The notes beneath the pieces are model-generated. The model was not told the origin of the DNA and did not search any database. It saw only the letters and a list, made by a program, of their open reading frames with translations. From the NCBI GenBank assembly GCA_029204225.1, contig CM055106.1:42734368-42798367 (forward strand): a stretch of DNA of 64,000 nt, written 5' to 3'. This document shows positions 46,620 through 58,171 of this stretch, one piece after another (positions within the stretch are counted from its first letter, which is position 1; the number at the start of each line of letters is the position of its first letter). This DNA is from Diphasiastrum complanatum. Its lineage: Eukaryota; Streptophyta; Lycopodiopsida; Lycopodiales; Lycopodiaceae. Made by a program: the position numbers and the translations under genes.

Positions 46620-47119
46620 TAATAGGGCACCTGTAGGAGGGTATCTCTTAGAACCAAGTGAAAGACTGAGTACCTCCAATTATTCAATATGGAAGGTTAG
46701 GATGGAGTCTGTTCTTATACTCCAGGATGTTATGGACATAGTACTTGGTATTGAGGAGGAGCCTCAAGCAGAACTTGAAGTACCAAAGTATAGAAAGAGA
46801 GCTAGGATGGCACTACATTTCATTAAAATGAATGTCTCTAATGAGATTCTAAGAGAAATAGGATCTTGCACCACTGCTAAAGAAGCTTGGGATGCACTTA
46901 AGTCTATCTATGAAGCTTACTCTTAGAAATCAGATTTTTCAAAGTTTTTAAAGAAGTGAGGAGAGTGCATCAAATTATGTTCTAAGAGTAAAAGATTTTC
47001 ATAGGGAGCCTGCTTGTGTTGGTGTCACAATCAATCAAGTTGAGCTAGTAAAAGTCATTCTTAATGGCTTAAAAGAAGAATATGATAAATTTGTTCAATA
47101 CTTTGCCATAAAGGAGGAG
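46620..47119 (+). pseudogene. Copia-L gag
   Basis: GGYLLEPSERLSTSNYSIWK, VRMESVLILQDVMDIVLG, ARMALHFIKMNVSNEILREI, CTTAKEAWDALKSIYEA, then a frame change near 46918 and LRNQIFQSF, YVLRVKDFH, LVKVILNGLKEEYDKFVQ. The frame opens at 46573, but the Met there is not convincing, and the usual MAS-type start is missing. The leader from the primer site contains two more CACGTG boxes (46054, 46384). Close relative of copia-F. Confidence 0.88.
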
Positions 47120-47617
47120 TTGCCTAATTTGGAGACTCTTCAAGGAGTTCTCATCTTTGAAGAAGCAAGGCAAAGTTACCAACTTTCAAGAATGAACAAA
47201 TTCAAGCATATTGGAAGTGACAAGGCTCTCTTTGTCAAGGACAAGCATAAAGGGAGGAGCAAGAACCAGTTTTCTCAAGCTTTCAACAAAGACAAAGCCA
47301 AGGACAAAGACAAAGATGGAGAAAAGAATGACCCAACTCATCCTTCTACTTCCAAGACCAAGAAGACGAAACTCAAGTGTTTCTTTTGTGGCAAGAAGGG
47401 GCACTATGCCTATAATTGCTTCAAAAAGAAAAATCAACTCAAACAAGCAAATCTCTCTAATGAGAAAGAAGAAGACTTTATTGCAAGTGAAGGAGAAGGA
47501 TCCCTCATGGTGTCAAGCTTTTCTTCAACACCCTTCAAGAAGGATGGAGCATGGTATATCGATAGTGGTGCCTCATCACATATGTGTTGTTCAAAGGAGT
47601 CTTATTGTACATTATAA
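47120..47617 (+). pseudogene. Copia-L gag C-terminus, zinc knuckle, protease
   Basis: LETLQGVLIFEEARQSYQL, a Lys/Asp-rich basic region (KDKAKDKDKDGEKN), an intact knuckle CFFCGKKGHYAYNC near 47380-47420, and the protease active site WYIDSGASSHMCCS near 47550-47590. A frameshift at about 47600 separates it from the rest of protease. The knuckle has all four ligands (CX2CX4HX4C), unlike most copies here. Confidence 0.92.
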
Positions 47618-48780
47618 ACGACTTTAAAGAACTATTTATACAGGAAATGATCATGAATGCTCTATTGAAGGAATTGGCAATATTCCATTAAAACTTGCTT
47701 CTTCTAAAGTTCTATCACTTTCCAATATTCTTTTTGTTCCTAAGCTTACAAAGAACTTGATAAGTGTTGGAAAGTTGCTTGATTGTGGTTGTGATGTAAA
47801 GTTCAATGCCAGTACTTGCTTTATTAAGAAAGGTGATGAGATCCTAGCTAATGGATCTAGATATGGTGGCATCTTCAACTTAAATTCTTATGAGAATGCA
47901 GATTTTGTGAAATTGCTTTTATGTCTAAGGAGGAGTTATGGCATAGAAGTTTGGGGTATCCTTACTATAAATCGATGCTTTCTATGATCAATAATGATAA
48001 GGCTATTGGCCTATCAAGATCACTTTCCAAAGATATCAAGCCATGTGAGGCTTGTGCTATTGCAAAATCACATAGAAAGCCATATCAAAAGTCTTCTATT
48101 AAGACTTCTCATCCTTTGGAATTAATTCACTCGGATGTTCACTTTTCTTCCTCAAAAAGTATTGGTGGTGCAACTTGTTTTGTTACCTTCATTGATGATT
48201 TTACAAGATATACTTGGTTGTACCTTCTTTCTTCAAAAGCTACGGTGTTTGAACACTTCCTAGTTTTCAAAGCTTATGTTGAGAAACAGTTTTCTTTCAA
48301 AGTTAAAGCTTTGAGATGTGATGGAGTTGAATACATCTCCAACAAGTTCTATAATTATTGTGAGGTTGAAGGGATTAAGAGAGAATTTTCTTGTGCTTAT
48401 TCCCCATCTCAGAATGGGGTTGCCGAAAGAAAAAATTGATCTCTATGTGAATGTGCTAAAGCAATCTGAGTTGAAGCTTCTTAGCCTATTGAATATTGGG
48501 GAGAAGCAATTAATTGTGCAAATTATTTGTGCGATAGATTACCTCACAATACACTTGCAGGAAGATCACCATATGAAGTATTGTTTAAGAAGAGACCTAA
48601 GGTTGATCACCTTAGAGTTTTTGGGTGTGCTTGCTTTGTTCATGTACCCTTAGAAACAAGGAAAAGAGATGATCCAAATTCAGTCAAAGGGATCATGGTT
48701 GGATACTCATCCAACAAGAAGGCATACAGAATTTATGTTCCCTCTACCTCTCATTACAATTGACAGTAGAGATGTTATTT
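47618..48780 (+). pseudogene. Copia-L protease end and integrase
   Basis: ECSIEGIGNIPLKLASSKVL, LFVPKLTKNLISVGKLLDCG, then the integrase zinc segment with CEACAIAKSHRKPYQ, DVHFSSSKSIGGATCFVTF and IDDFTRYTWLYLL, a VKALRCDG strand where one Gly codon of DGGG is missing, the PSQNGVAERKN hallmark, a TGA at 48437-48439, then YWGEAINCANYLCDRLPHNT, RSPYEVLFKKRPKVDHLRVF and GIMVGYSSNKKAYRI. Frames shift near 47930 and 48760. Confidence 0.9.
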
Positions 48781-49243
48781 TTCATGAGAATCAAAAATAC
48801 ATCTCTGATGAGGCTGAGATCAAAGATTCTCAAAAGGATTCTCCTATCATCACCCTTGAAGATTATTATGGAGAGATGGGGCCAAGAATTGAGGAGTCAC
48901 CTCGAATTTTTTCACCAAGGAGATCACAAAGAGAAAGATCTGAGCCTAAGAGGCTTACATATGGAGATAAAGACAAACAATTGGAACTCAATTCCACTAA
49001 TTATGCATATTTTGTTTCACATGAAGAGCCAAAGGATGTATATGAGGCACTCAACTCAAAAGAATGGTTTCTTGCCATGGAGGAATATGATGCATTGATT
49101 GCCAACAAGACATGGAAGCTTGTGGATCTTCCATCCAACAAGCACACTATTGGTTGCAAATGGCTTTTTTGAGTCAAATATAATCAAGATGGCACAATCA
49201 ACAAGTACAAGGCAAGACTTTGTGCAAAGGGCTTTGCTCAAGT
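48781..49243 (+). pseudogene. Copia-L linker and RT start
   Basis: Linker with SPRRSQRERSEPKRLTYGDK and the RT opening DVYEALNSKEWFLAMEEYDA, NKTWKLVDLPSNKHTIGCKW, a TGA, then KYNQDGTINKYKARLCAKGF ending at AQV, where the DNA element starts with CATTAG at 49244. The remaining RT and RNase H of L were not found downstream. Confidence 0.88.
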
Positions 49244-52187
49244 CATTAGAAAATATATGGGATCGAAATGGGCCCTTTAAGAAATTTCAATTTAGAGAGA
49301 GGTTACGTAGAGAGAGAATGCAAACCGATAACTTTTGGTCGTCATTTTTTGAGTTTTCGGCCTTGCCCAACATTTAACTAGTATGGCTAACTTCACACAA
49401 TAGTTAGTTTAGCATGAGATGTAATAACTTCTCTTCATGCTCATTTTAAAATTCGGGACTAGAGCTTTAAGACTGAAAATCTTGGTGTGCTCAATGCAAA
49501 AACTGAAGCGGGAGAGGCAAAACTTTTGAAATCACTGTATTCTTATAGTGAAATATGAGGCGGGACAATTTTTCAATGCGACATAAACATTACAAAAGTA
49601 AGGAATGCTAGATCTATTCATATTGATTTACTATAGGTAGATTCATTTACATGATTGTAGCTTTAACAATGGCAATGTTCCATTTGCATGTTGCTCTTCC
49701 GATGGAATGCACTCCAATTATTAAGAAAAATATGAAAGTTGTAGAGAATGATGCAGCAATAGTTAGAGAATTGAGAATGAATAATCATATGAATAAAGAT
49801 TTGTGGGTGGATGGATCAATTTATCCTAATGATCCAGCTACCAATTTGTGTCCAGATCTTAAGTCCGTAACTCATCTTCTCAGATATGTATGTGAAGGAA
49901 ATAGCAGATTACTTGAATATTGTCAATGGTTGCGTGATATTGGAATGCATAGCATATCTTGTCTTAATCAACAATTACAGTTTGCTAATCAACAATTGCA
50001 ACGTGCAAATCAACAATTGCTTCATTATGTGCAACACACTAGTGTTGAAAACAATGCACTCAAGAATGCTCTGTCAGAGTTGAATGCTACTGTCACTACT
50101 CTTCGAGGAGTACCGATAAAGAATATTGATGACTTATCTACACATAGCGGCAATCAGAAAAAAAGAATTCGAACATTCAAGTATGTTGTCATCAAAACTG
50201 TTTACTTGATTTGTATATGTCATTTAAGTTGTATTTGCACTTGATAACATGGATTATTTATTTAAACATAATTTGAGTTTCATATGTTTGTTGCAGATCA
50301 TGTTTGGTGGCAAAGAACTATTTAACAGATTGTTCATGCATTGGATCATCTTTAAGTCATGTTTTACCAAGAAAGTCAACAAAAGAAATGATAAAAAATG
50401 CTCGGTTTGAAAAAATGAAAAATGAAATTGTAGAGACTGTTTTGATTAAGGTTCAATCATACTTGGATACGAATGTGATACAAGGTGCATGTGATGTATC
50501 TGGAATTAACAGAAATACTTATTCTACTTTTTTTAGAATAGTTAAAGAAGCTTTTTCCCAAGTGATGGCTAAAAAAATTAATCTTCCGCGTCCATATCGG
50601 GTAAGATTAACTAGAAATTTTTATAATGACGAAATATTCAAAGTAGTTGGCCAACCGCTTCATATAACTGAATTATACAAATCAGAATATGGTGAGCTCA
50701 ATTACAACAATTGCAATAATATTTTTCTTGATATTGAAAATGTTCATTTTCTAAAATACATTATTCAATTCTATAAACTAGACGAACATCAAGTAAATGG
50801 AAAGATCATTATTGTTATAAAATTGGATGAATCTGAAATCATCAAGGGTCATAAGTTGGAACATGTGAGTGTCACTTTGATGAACAAAATTTCAGATACA
50901 GATGATCGAATGTTTAGTGTTCAATCGAAAAATCACATATGGTGATTGGCGGCATTCCAGATATACATTTCAATTTTCATTTAGAATATCTATATTAACA
51001 ATTCATACCTTGCCAATTTTTATTGACATGTCATGCATTACTTGTTTCTCTACAGGTCTTGAAAGAGGACAATAAAATATTATCATGGATATTTTCGAGA
51101 ACAAATTATGGTGAGATTATAAAGAGACATTTGGAGGGTGAGAGATTTACAGTTGGAAAGCATGGAAGTTTTCAAGTTCAATGGCACCTTGTAGGGGGTT
51201 TGAAAACATTAAAATGTATGTATAATGTCTCTCATGGAGCAACATCAAAGCATCATCAAAGCATCCATGTCTTTATTGAATGAAGGATTGCTACAATATG
51301 AATTTGGGACGATCAACAAACACTGGCCCAACACGAGAAGCTGAAGATCCAAATATGAAAAGTGTTCTGCCAATTCCATTAAAATATGTTCACATATGCA
51401 CATTGCATGTTAAGGTTCGTATTATTGAAAAACTAATTTACCTGCATATTCTACTAGCATGAAATCATAAATCAGAGTCAGTGGCTAAAGCAGCAATTAG
51501 GAGGTTGGAAATAGTTCTGTCAAATGCAGGACTACATAAAGGGAATGTCACTATTGAAAAAAGTGACAGATTCTCCGGGAAAAAAGGAAATGTTCCTAAT
51601 AAGCCATCAATTGGAGGTACTAAAGCAAGAAGATTCTTATCCAATCATACATGCAAAGAATCAAGTGTCAGATACAAAATATGGAGAGAAATTGTTCAAG
51701 CCACACGAACACTGGAAGGAAGTAATCGAGTGGAAAAGGGACAAGTGTGGACCAATTTAAACAAACTCATAGGTGTTATTAGGAAAGAAAACCTATCATC
51801 AAAAGATATGAGGACTTTTCAAAATCATTGCACCACATTTGTAAAATTTGTACATGATTGTTGGGGAAAAGACAACGTTACTCATTACATGGTGTAATCT
51901 ATATCATTATCTGGTAACTTTCTCATTCAGGATTATATTTTTTTCTACTGATGTAACTAATCAAAACTATTGTTTGCAGCACATCCTTCTTCATCATGCA
52001 ACTTATTTTGCAAAGGAATATGGGAGCTTAAGTATCTAGTCATCACAAGGCATGGAAAAATCTCATTGGCAAGAAAGGGGAGCATTTCATAGAGCAACAA
52101 ATCATGGAGGACACAATTCAAGAAATAAATATTTAGTTCAACTTTTTCAGTGGTTTTACAAAAGAGCACAATTTAGATATCAAGCTC
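49244..52187 (+). mobile_element. Intron-containing DNA transposon-like element
   Basis: Begins CATTAGAAAATATATGGG and has ATGGGCCCTTTAAGAA at 49266-49290, identical to the 5' end of the palindromic element at 730. It interrupts the RT of copia-L and carries a multi-exon transposase-like gene. The right terminus is missing: gypsy gag sequence takes over at about 52190. Confidence 0.65.
49651..52187 (+). pseudogene. Transposase-like gene with introns (decayed)
   Basis: Exon 1 49651-50180 (N-terminal region and a heptad coiled coil NQQLQFANQQLQRANQQL); intron 50181-50296, GTATGT...TTGCAG, joins in phase. Exon 2 50297 to about 50960: YLDTNVIQGACDVSGINRNTY, PRPYRVRLTRNFYNDEIFK, then an acidic KLDESEI motif followed by LEHVSVTLMN. 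A TGA at 50943 and a donor reading ATATAC mark decay. Exon 3 51056-51891: ILSWIFSRTNYGEIIKRHLE, VGGLKTLKCMYNVSHGA, an 11-bp duplication with frameshift and a TGA, LPIPLKYVHICTLH, GNVPNKPSIGGTKARRF, ending DNVTHYM; intron 51892-51979 GT-AG. Exon 4 51980-52187: HILLHHATYFAKEYGSLSI, stop, GMEKSHW, FQWFYKRAQ. I recall this order from unnamed proteins of mosses and lycophytes; assignment to a DDE-type transposase is inference. Confidence 0.65.
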
Positions 52188-52189
52188 AA

Positions 52190-53116
52190 AACTCGCCAAG
52201 TATTACGATATTTCGAAAGACATTCAAATTCATTACGAAAGAGAAGTTAGAATTTTGCCAGGTCTTCTACGAAAGCAAGCTAGAATTCGGTACAGTCAAT
52301 TAGTACCGAAAACGGTTAATACTTGGAACGCTTTAAAAGCAGCATTCCTTAAGCAGTTTAGGGAGATAGAATACTGCGATAGAATACTGCAGAAGATTGT
52401 TGGCATGGCTTAATTCTGTTGAGAAAAAGCCGAAGGAATCACTTAGAAAGTATACTCGTAGAGTTAAAAATTTAATAGGAAAATCAAGAGCCTGGTATTC
52501 GATTCCTATGCAAAACGAATGGTTCTTGGGTGGCTTGCCTAAGAAAATAGATCGTTATTGTCGACAGAGATTGATGACCTCTGTGGAAGATGTCATTGCC
52601 TCTGCCAAAAATTACGAAACTTCTCGAATTTCTCGTAGGCGGAGGAATGAGAAAAAAAGTAGCAAAAAGCATAAATCGAAACGTACAAAAGAATCTAAAT
52701 CATCTACTGAGTATGAATCGGAATCCGATTCAGCAGATGAGGAAGAGTATTTAGAGTATTCATCTTATTCTTCTTCATCAGAAGAAAAATCTTCTTATAG
52801 GAAATCAAAGAGTAGGAATTCAGATAGAAAGGAAAGAATGGAGAAATCCAAAAAGATGGATCCATTGAGGAAGAGTGTTGAGATATCAGCAAAAGAAATG
52901 AGTGATTTAAAAGTCCAGATGTATGACGTTAAAACCAAACAGAAAAAAGCAAAGCTTAACGCCAATGTTTGGTGTACCACTTGTGGGAAGGAAGGCCATT
53001 CTAAGACTAATTGTCCCAGTTTACAGACTAACTATTTAGAAGAGGAATTATTTCTCTGTCCGGTTAATAATCATGAGGAGGTAGTTTATACTGCAACTCC
53101 TATTAACCATAGCTAA
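52190..53116 (+). pseudogene. Ty3/gypsy gag with zinc knuckle
   Basis: gag capsid-like region in broken frames (HYEREVRILPGLLRKQARIR, LVPKTVNTWNALKAAFLKQF) then an open frame 52397-53116: SVEKKPKESLRKYTRRVKNL, GLPKKIDRYCRQRL, a Lys/Ser/Glu-rich stretch rich in charged repeats, and the knuckle CTTCGKEGHSKTNC near 52975-53020. This is a typical plant gypsy gag. The 5' part is lost at the join with the transposase gene. Low-complexity Ser/Lys runs are a true part of the gag. Confidence 0.85.
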
Positions 53117-54141
53117 AAGGAAGAATTGCACAATTGTTGAAGCTGCTAGGGAAATGTTAGCACACATGGAAATTGTACTGGTCAATAGTACACTATTTTG
53201 CATAGAGGAGAGACAAGAGATTCCACTCCTCCACCCAGAGTAAGGGGTTCGTGCTACAATTGCGGAGCCTCGGGTCACTATTTGCCTAATTGTCCAGAAC
53301 CCAGGAGGTCAGTAGGATATGTGCCGCTAGTGCTAACTGTAAAGGCGAAGTGCGTGTCACTGCTGAATGTCCTCGGCCACAACAGTCGTGGTCTAAATCG
53401 AGGTTTGTAAACTTGCCTAGAGAAGATGAGCTTCGGCCATCTAAAACTAACACTGACATGGTAGTTCAAAGGATAGAAGTAGAGTCTGAATCACAAGATC
53501 AAGGCCATCAATGGCATGATTTAGATGTAGAGATAAATAAAGTAACTACTAGAAGTAGTAAAGATTTTTCAAGATATAAAGATAAAAAGAAAACCAAGAA
53601 AACGAAATTTGTGCATGACAGAAAAAGTGAAAGTCACTGAACGGCTAGTAGAAATTTCTAATAGTAAAGAATTAGACCTTGGTAGGCCTACTGAAAAATA
53701 TTATGATGTTGATATTAGTTCGGAAGCTAAAAAGCTTTTAGACGAAGAAACCAAAAAAGTAAAAAAAGTAACATTCTCAGATCCAATTATAAGTAGCGAG
53801 ATACCTAGAGATCTATCACCACTTAGAACTTGTTCATATGATATAGTGGAAGACCTTGTCTTCAGGATGCCCAATATAACTTTTAAACAGTTATTAGAGA
53901 ATAATCAGTATTATAAGAAAGAAATTAGGCAATTTTTGCAAAGGAAAAAGAAAAGAAAAGCGAAGTTACCGATAGTCAATGTAGGACTAGTTAACTACGG
54001 TGATGAAGGTCAACCCGATATTTAGGTAGGTATTAATGGCTGCATTTTAGATAGTGTGCCCATAGATTCTGAATCTAGTGTAAATATAATGACTAAAGAA
54101 ATAGCATACGAGTTAGGATATAAGAGAAGCTCCTTAGATCC
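53117..54141 (+). pseudogene. Ty3/gypsy gag end and protease
   Basis: A second knuckle, CYNCGASGHYLPNC, in frame 53198-53410; then acidic spacer frames 53290-53640 and 53609-54025 with PNITFKQLLENNQYYKKEI. The aspartic protease start lies at about 54026-54110 (VGINGCILDSVPIDSESSVNIM), where the DSG core has become DSE. Cut at 54141 by the chromovirus LTR. Confidence 0.8.
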
Positions 54142-54623
54142 TGCTAACAAATCCTAAACACAAAAGGATAACACACTATGGAGAAACCACCCAACCAAGT
54201 AGAAGCATCCAATCAATCTCTAGAAGCCTCACCCCCAAGCCAAGGAATAAGAAACATGAATGCAGAGTGAGATCCTGGCAATGAATCAAGAACCATGATG
54301 AGGAGTAGGGCGAGTTTGGACCCCTTATATAGAGCCTAATGCATCATGGGCACATAATCATGCATAGCCCTATGTTCCCTATACATAGATTCACCTAGAA
54401 TAGAGTCCTATGCATGGACCAACTATTCATAGAATTGATATCGTACACTGTCTCATACCTTGTCTAAACTCCACTTAGTGTGTTCTGGGCCTCACAAGGA
54501 TATTAGTTACTTTCGGGTCACGTCTAGTATGACGTGGCATAACTAACAGCTTATTTCAATGGAGTACCGTGTATCCAAGACTAGGAGTATATTGTATCCT
54601 ATATACTGGTCATGGACATAACA
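54142..54623 (-). repeat. Chromovirus 3' LTR
   Basis: 482 bp with TG and CA ends: on the - strand TGTTATGTCCATGACC at 54623 to ...TTTGTTAGCA at 54142. A - strand TATATAAGGGG box lies at about 54330-54340. The polypurine tract GGAGGGAAGAA (-) is at 54624-54634. The outer flank GATCC (54137-54141) would be half of a target duplication; the other half is lost. A matching fragment lies at 25252. Confidence 0.9.
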
Positions 54624-54654
54624 TTCTTCCCTCCTTAAACAGTTTCTATCCTTA

Positions 54655-55437
54655 GAAACTAAAATTCGGAAAATTCTTCTTTATGCTATCAACTCTCTCG
54701 CACGAATCATCATCCTCAGTACGACCCTTCCACCGAATTAAGCACTCAGAGATAGAACGATTTCTCAATTATTTATCTCTGGTTCTGAGCACTTTCTCAG
54801 GTTCCAAAGGTACACTAAGCGACAAATGGGATAAATCCTCATCCGATCCAACTGTATCACCATCATGTAAACTTAGTTTCAAACGACTTACGTGAAACAC
54901 TAGGTGTGCAGTCAATTTTCTTTGAAGATCGAGTTCATACACCAAAGAACTAATTCTATGTACAATCTTGAAAGGTCCACAATAACGGGTACACAGCTTA
55001 TAATGCTTTCATGTACGTAACATCTTAGAATCTTTTGGAATCCTAAGATATACCCAGTCATCAACTTTAAAATCTCTTGGAGATCTCTTACGATCAAAAT
55101 AGTGTTTAGCTCTATCTTGAGCACTCCGGATACTATCCTTAGCCACTTGCAACATTTCTTGCATATCATGCAAAAAATCAGCAACCTTCTGGATCTTAAC
55201 AGACTTCGTCTCAACATTTATTGGAGATCTAGGTTGAAAACCATACATAAGCATAAAAGGACTGTAACCTATAGCAGAATGTTTTCCACTATTATATGCA
55301 AACTCAACCAGTGGGAGATAATCTTCCCAATGAGATTGCATGTGAGAAACATACATCCTCAATATATCTTCCATAGTTTGATTAGTCTTTTTTGTCTGGC
55401 CATCTGATTCAGGATGATCAGAAGAATTCAAACTCAA
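54655..55437 (-). pseudogene. Chromovirus integrase end with chromodomain
   Basis: Minus strand: DHPESDGQTKKTNQTMEDIL, QSHWEDYLPLVEFAYNSGKH, GYSPFMLMYGFQPRSPIN, then HYFDRKRSPRDFKVDDWVYL, a one-stop break at 55009, the GPY-like block CTRYCGPFKIVHRISSLVYE, HLVFHVSRLK and a chromodomain EKVLRTRDK...SECLIRWKGRTEDDDSCERV near 54670-54770. This domain binds histone marks and guides integration in chromoviruses. Only the 3' end of pol is present; copia-O begins at 55440. Confidence 0.9.
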
Positions 55438-55439
55438 AG

Positions 55440-56131
55440 AAGTTTCCAGTTTATGGAATACTGCTGACCAAAAGCTTCAATCCAAGATGTGGGTTGAAGC
55501 AATGACCCAAGAGTTTGAAGCCTTGATGTCAAACAACACATGGGAGCTTGTGGAGCCACCAAACAACATGTATGTGATTGGATGTAAGCGGGTTTTTAAA
55601 ATCAAGTATAATACTGATGGATCTATCAATAAGTATTAATCAAGACTTTGTGCCAAAGGCTACTCTCAAATCAAAGATCTTGACTATGAAGACACATTTG
55701 CACCAATTGTAGAAATGGTAACAATCAGAATACTCATATCTCTTGCATGTTTTCACAATTGGAGTATGTTCCAGCTTGATATTTCTAATGCCTTTCTCAA
55801 TGGTTACCTTTAGGAGGAGATTTACATGGAGCAACCTCCTAGTTTTGTGAAAGAAGGTGAAGAATCAAAAGTTTGTCTTTTGTTCAAAAGTCTCTATGGG
55901 CTAAAACAAGCACGAAGGTCTTGGTATGCAAAATTGAAGACTCCTCTCATATCACTCGAATTTTGTCTTAGTGAATATGACCCCTCTTTGTTTTATAAGT
56001 TTATAAATGATTTTGTAATTATTCTTCTCATCTATGTAGATGATAGCATTCTTTGTGGAAATAATGAGAAGCTAGTTGAAGAAACTAAGCATGCAACAAA
56101 GGAAGTTTTATGAATCAAAAGGCTATTTTTA
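55440..56131 (+). pseudogene. Copia-O reverse transcriptase
   Basis: MWVEAMTQEFEALMSNNTWE, IGCKRVFKIKYNTDGSINKY, a TAA at 55637-55639, then SRLCAKGYSQIKDLDYEDTF, FHNWSMFQLDISNAFLNGYL, a [40 protein letters not shown] and the intact catalytic box LIYVDDSILCGN near 56030-56060. Stops at 56111, after which a deletion leads into RNase H. Confidence 0.9.
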
Positions 56132-56426
56132 GAGCTAAAGTGTTATGGAGATGAAGAACTTCCAATTATCAAGAATGATAACATTTTTGCTCAGGCTCTT
56201 GCAAATAATCATGTGTTCCATGCAAGGAGCAAACACATCGAGGTAGCTCATCTTTTTGTAAGAGAAAAAGTCATTGGGAAAGATCTTATTGGAGCATGTT
56301 GGATCTTCAAATTGTGTTGCAAATCTTTTCACCAAGCCATTATTCAAGAATGTCTTTATCAAGATGAGGTCTAATCTTGGCCTAATTTCGAAGTCTATGT
56401 TGGATAGGAACATATATTTTAAGGAG
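56132..56426 (+). pseudogene. Copia-O RNase H remnant
   Basis: FLELKCYGDEELPIIKNDNI then FAQALANNHVFHARSKHIEV and AHLFVREKVIGKDLI; the catalytic N-terminal part of RNase H is deleted. A shift leads to the terminal FTKPLF-like block. Purine tract AAGGAG at 56421-56426 precedes the LTR. Confidence 0.85.
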
Positions 56427-57154
56427 TGTGAAGATTAGTAAGAAATATCTTCCTATCTTGAGTTTTGGGACCATGTCCATGATTATTTCCATTGTAAACT
56501 ATGTTGTACATAAAGGTATGTAAATTGAGCACATACCCTTCTAGAATAGGTCGAGTTTGAGTTAGGTAGATTCAAATTTAATGTCATGCAAAAGTTTAGA
56601 TAGCATGCAATGTCATTTAGTATGCATGCAAGCCACATGTAATCAGTGCATAAAACATGCAAAGTGATTTCTGTGATCTACACATGTCTAGGTAGTTTTA
56701 TGAGTTGACATGCAGTACATACAATATCCATGCATGCAGTTACACATGTGGATCCATGGTAGTTGAGTTAACTAAGTTAATTGGACTTTCCATGAAACAT
56801 CACTATAGGAACTCGAGCCACTTTGATGTAGGGAAGTTGTGGCATGTTTTGCCATATTGTGAATAATGAGATTTTGGTGTTTTGGACTCATTCACTCTCT
56901 ATCCGAGTATTCTAGTGTTATTTTTCTCTCTCTACCCAAGAGCAGCCTATTTTTCTCATATTGAGCACTTAGAATTATTTCTGACATTCATTCCTCATAG
57001 TGAGAAGTTAGTTTTTTCAGTCAGATGTATGTCATTGTGCTCTTGCCATAGATTTTTCAAGTATTCTGTTCTTTGATCAATCTTGTGCAATCACAACACT
57101 TCAGTAAGATTCTGTAAGGTGTGTGGTGAAATTCACACATGCTAAAAACTTCAC
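56427..57154 (+). repeat. Copia-O 3' LTR
   Basis: 728 bp, TGTGAAGATTAG...AACTTCACA. Its last 300 bp occur in inverted orientation at 18776-19080. Contains ATTCACACATGC near 57130, a near copy of the CACACGTGTG box. Confidence 0.85.
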
Positions 57155-57995
57155 AAATTACACAATAACCTTGATTTTAGAATAATCTATGGCAATGCCA
57201 TGTCTCGATATCACATGCCCAAGCACAACTCCATGGGAAACCCATATCCGGCATTTTTTTAGATTTAGGAAAATTTGATACTTGTGACATCTTTCAAATA
57301 CTTTCTCCAATCGATCCAAGTGATCTATATCTGTGCTTTGGACTCCAAGGTCATCCAAGTAAATTTCAAGAAATTTATGTAGATAATCTTTAAAAGCAAA
57401 TTGCATTACTCTTTGGAACGAACTTGGTGCATTATAGAGTCCAAAAGACATTACTTTGTAAGCATAGGTTTTTTACTGGTCGGTCACAAGTATGATCCAT
57501 TGTTGATGAATTATCATCCTCTTTTTGAACCACTAATTTGATAGTCCAAGTTGCAGGATCAACCTTGACTGCACGTTCACGATTTTCAAAAGTGATTTTT
57601 CTGGTACCCCAGTTATGAACTACTTGCGCAACTCATAACCATGGGCATCCTAATAGGACTCAGTAGACATTTGGTGCTTCTGGTAAGTCCATTACTACGA
57701 AAGTAATGACGAACTGTACTCTGGCCATTCTGACAAGTATATCTTCAACCATTACTCACGGACGAACTATCGTTTGATCAGCTAGCTTAATGGCAAAAGT
57801 CACAGGTTTATCTTTGTAAGGCCCCATTTTGTAAATAGCTTTTTAGAAATAAGATTACCTCCCGAACTGCCATCTGTCACAGCTGCTTCATTAGCAAATT
57901 GTCTATGCTATATCGGCAAGGTGATATTTTTTTGTTCACTTTCCCAGGCTACTCCAACATGGAGTACTTCATTAGATTCTTCAAATCCAGCACAA
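57155..57995 (-). pseudogene. Ty3/gypsy protease and RT fragment
   Basis: Minus strand. RT part 57158-57451: MSFGLYNAPSSFQRVMQFAF, FLEIYLDDLGVQSTDIDHLD with the catalytic YLDD box, FERCHKYQIFLNLKKCRIWV and SHGVVLGHVISRHGIAID. Protease part 57560-57880: SSGGNLIS, ADQTIVRPWVMVEDILVRMA, and the LLGCPWLRVA strand typical of plant gypsy proteases. A large deletion between protease and RT removes most of the RT N-terminus. Confidence 0.85.
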
Positions 57996-57997
57996 AA

Positions 57998-58171
57998 AAG
58001 AGGCTCAAAGTATTACATCGCCTTCATTGACGACTATAGTAAGTTCGTCAGAATCTACTTGATACACAAAACAAATCGTAAACACCCGACAAATTCATAG
58101 AGTACGTGAATTGGACAGAAAGATGCACAAGAGGCAAGGTGAAGCAGATCAGGACTGATCGTGGTGGAGAC
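57998..58171 (+). pseudogene. Copia-Z integrase, 5' piece
   Basis: GSKYYIAFIDDYSKFVRIYL, a frameshift near 58087, then EYVNWTERC and VKQIRTDRGGDS: the integrase core up to the RTDRGG strand. At about 58171 it switches to gypsy integrase sequence. Confidence 0.85.
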
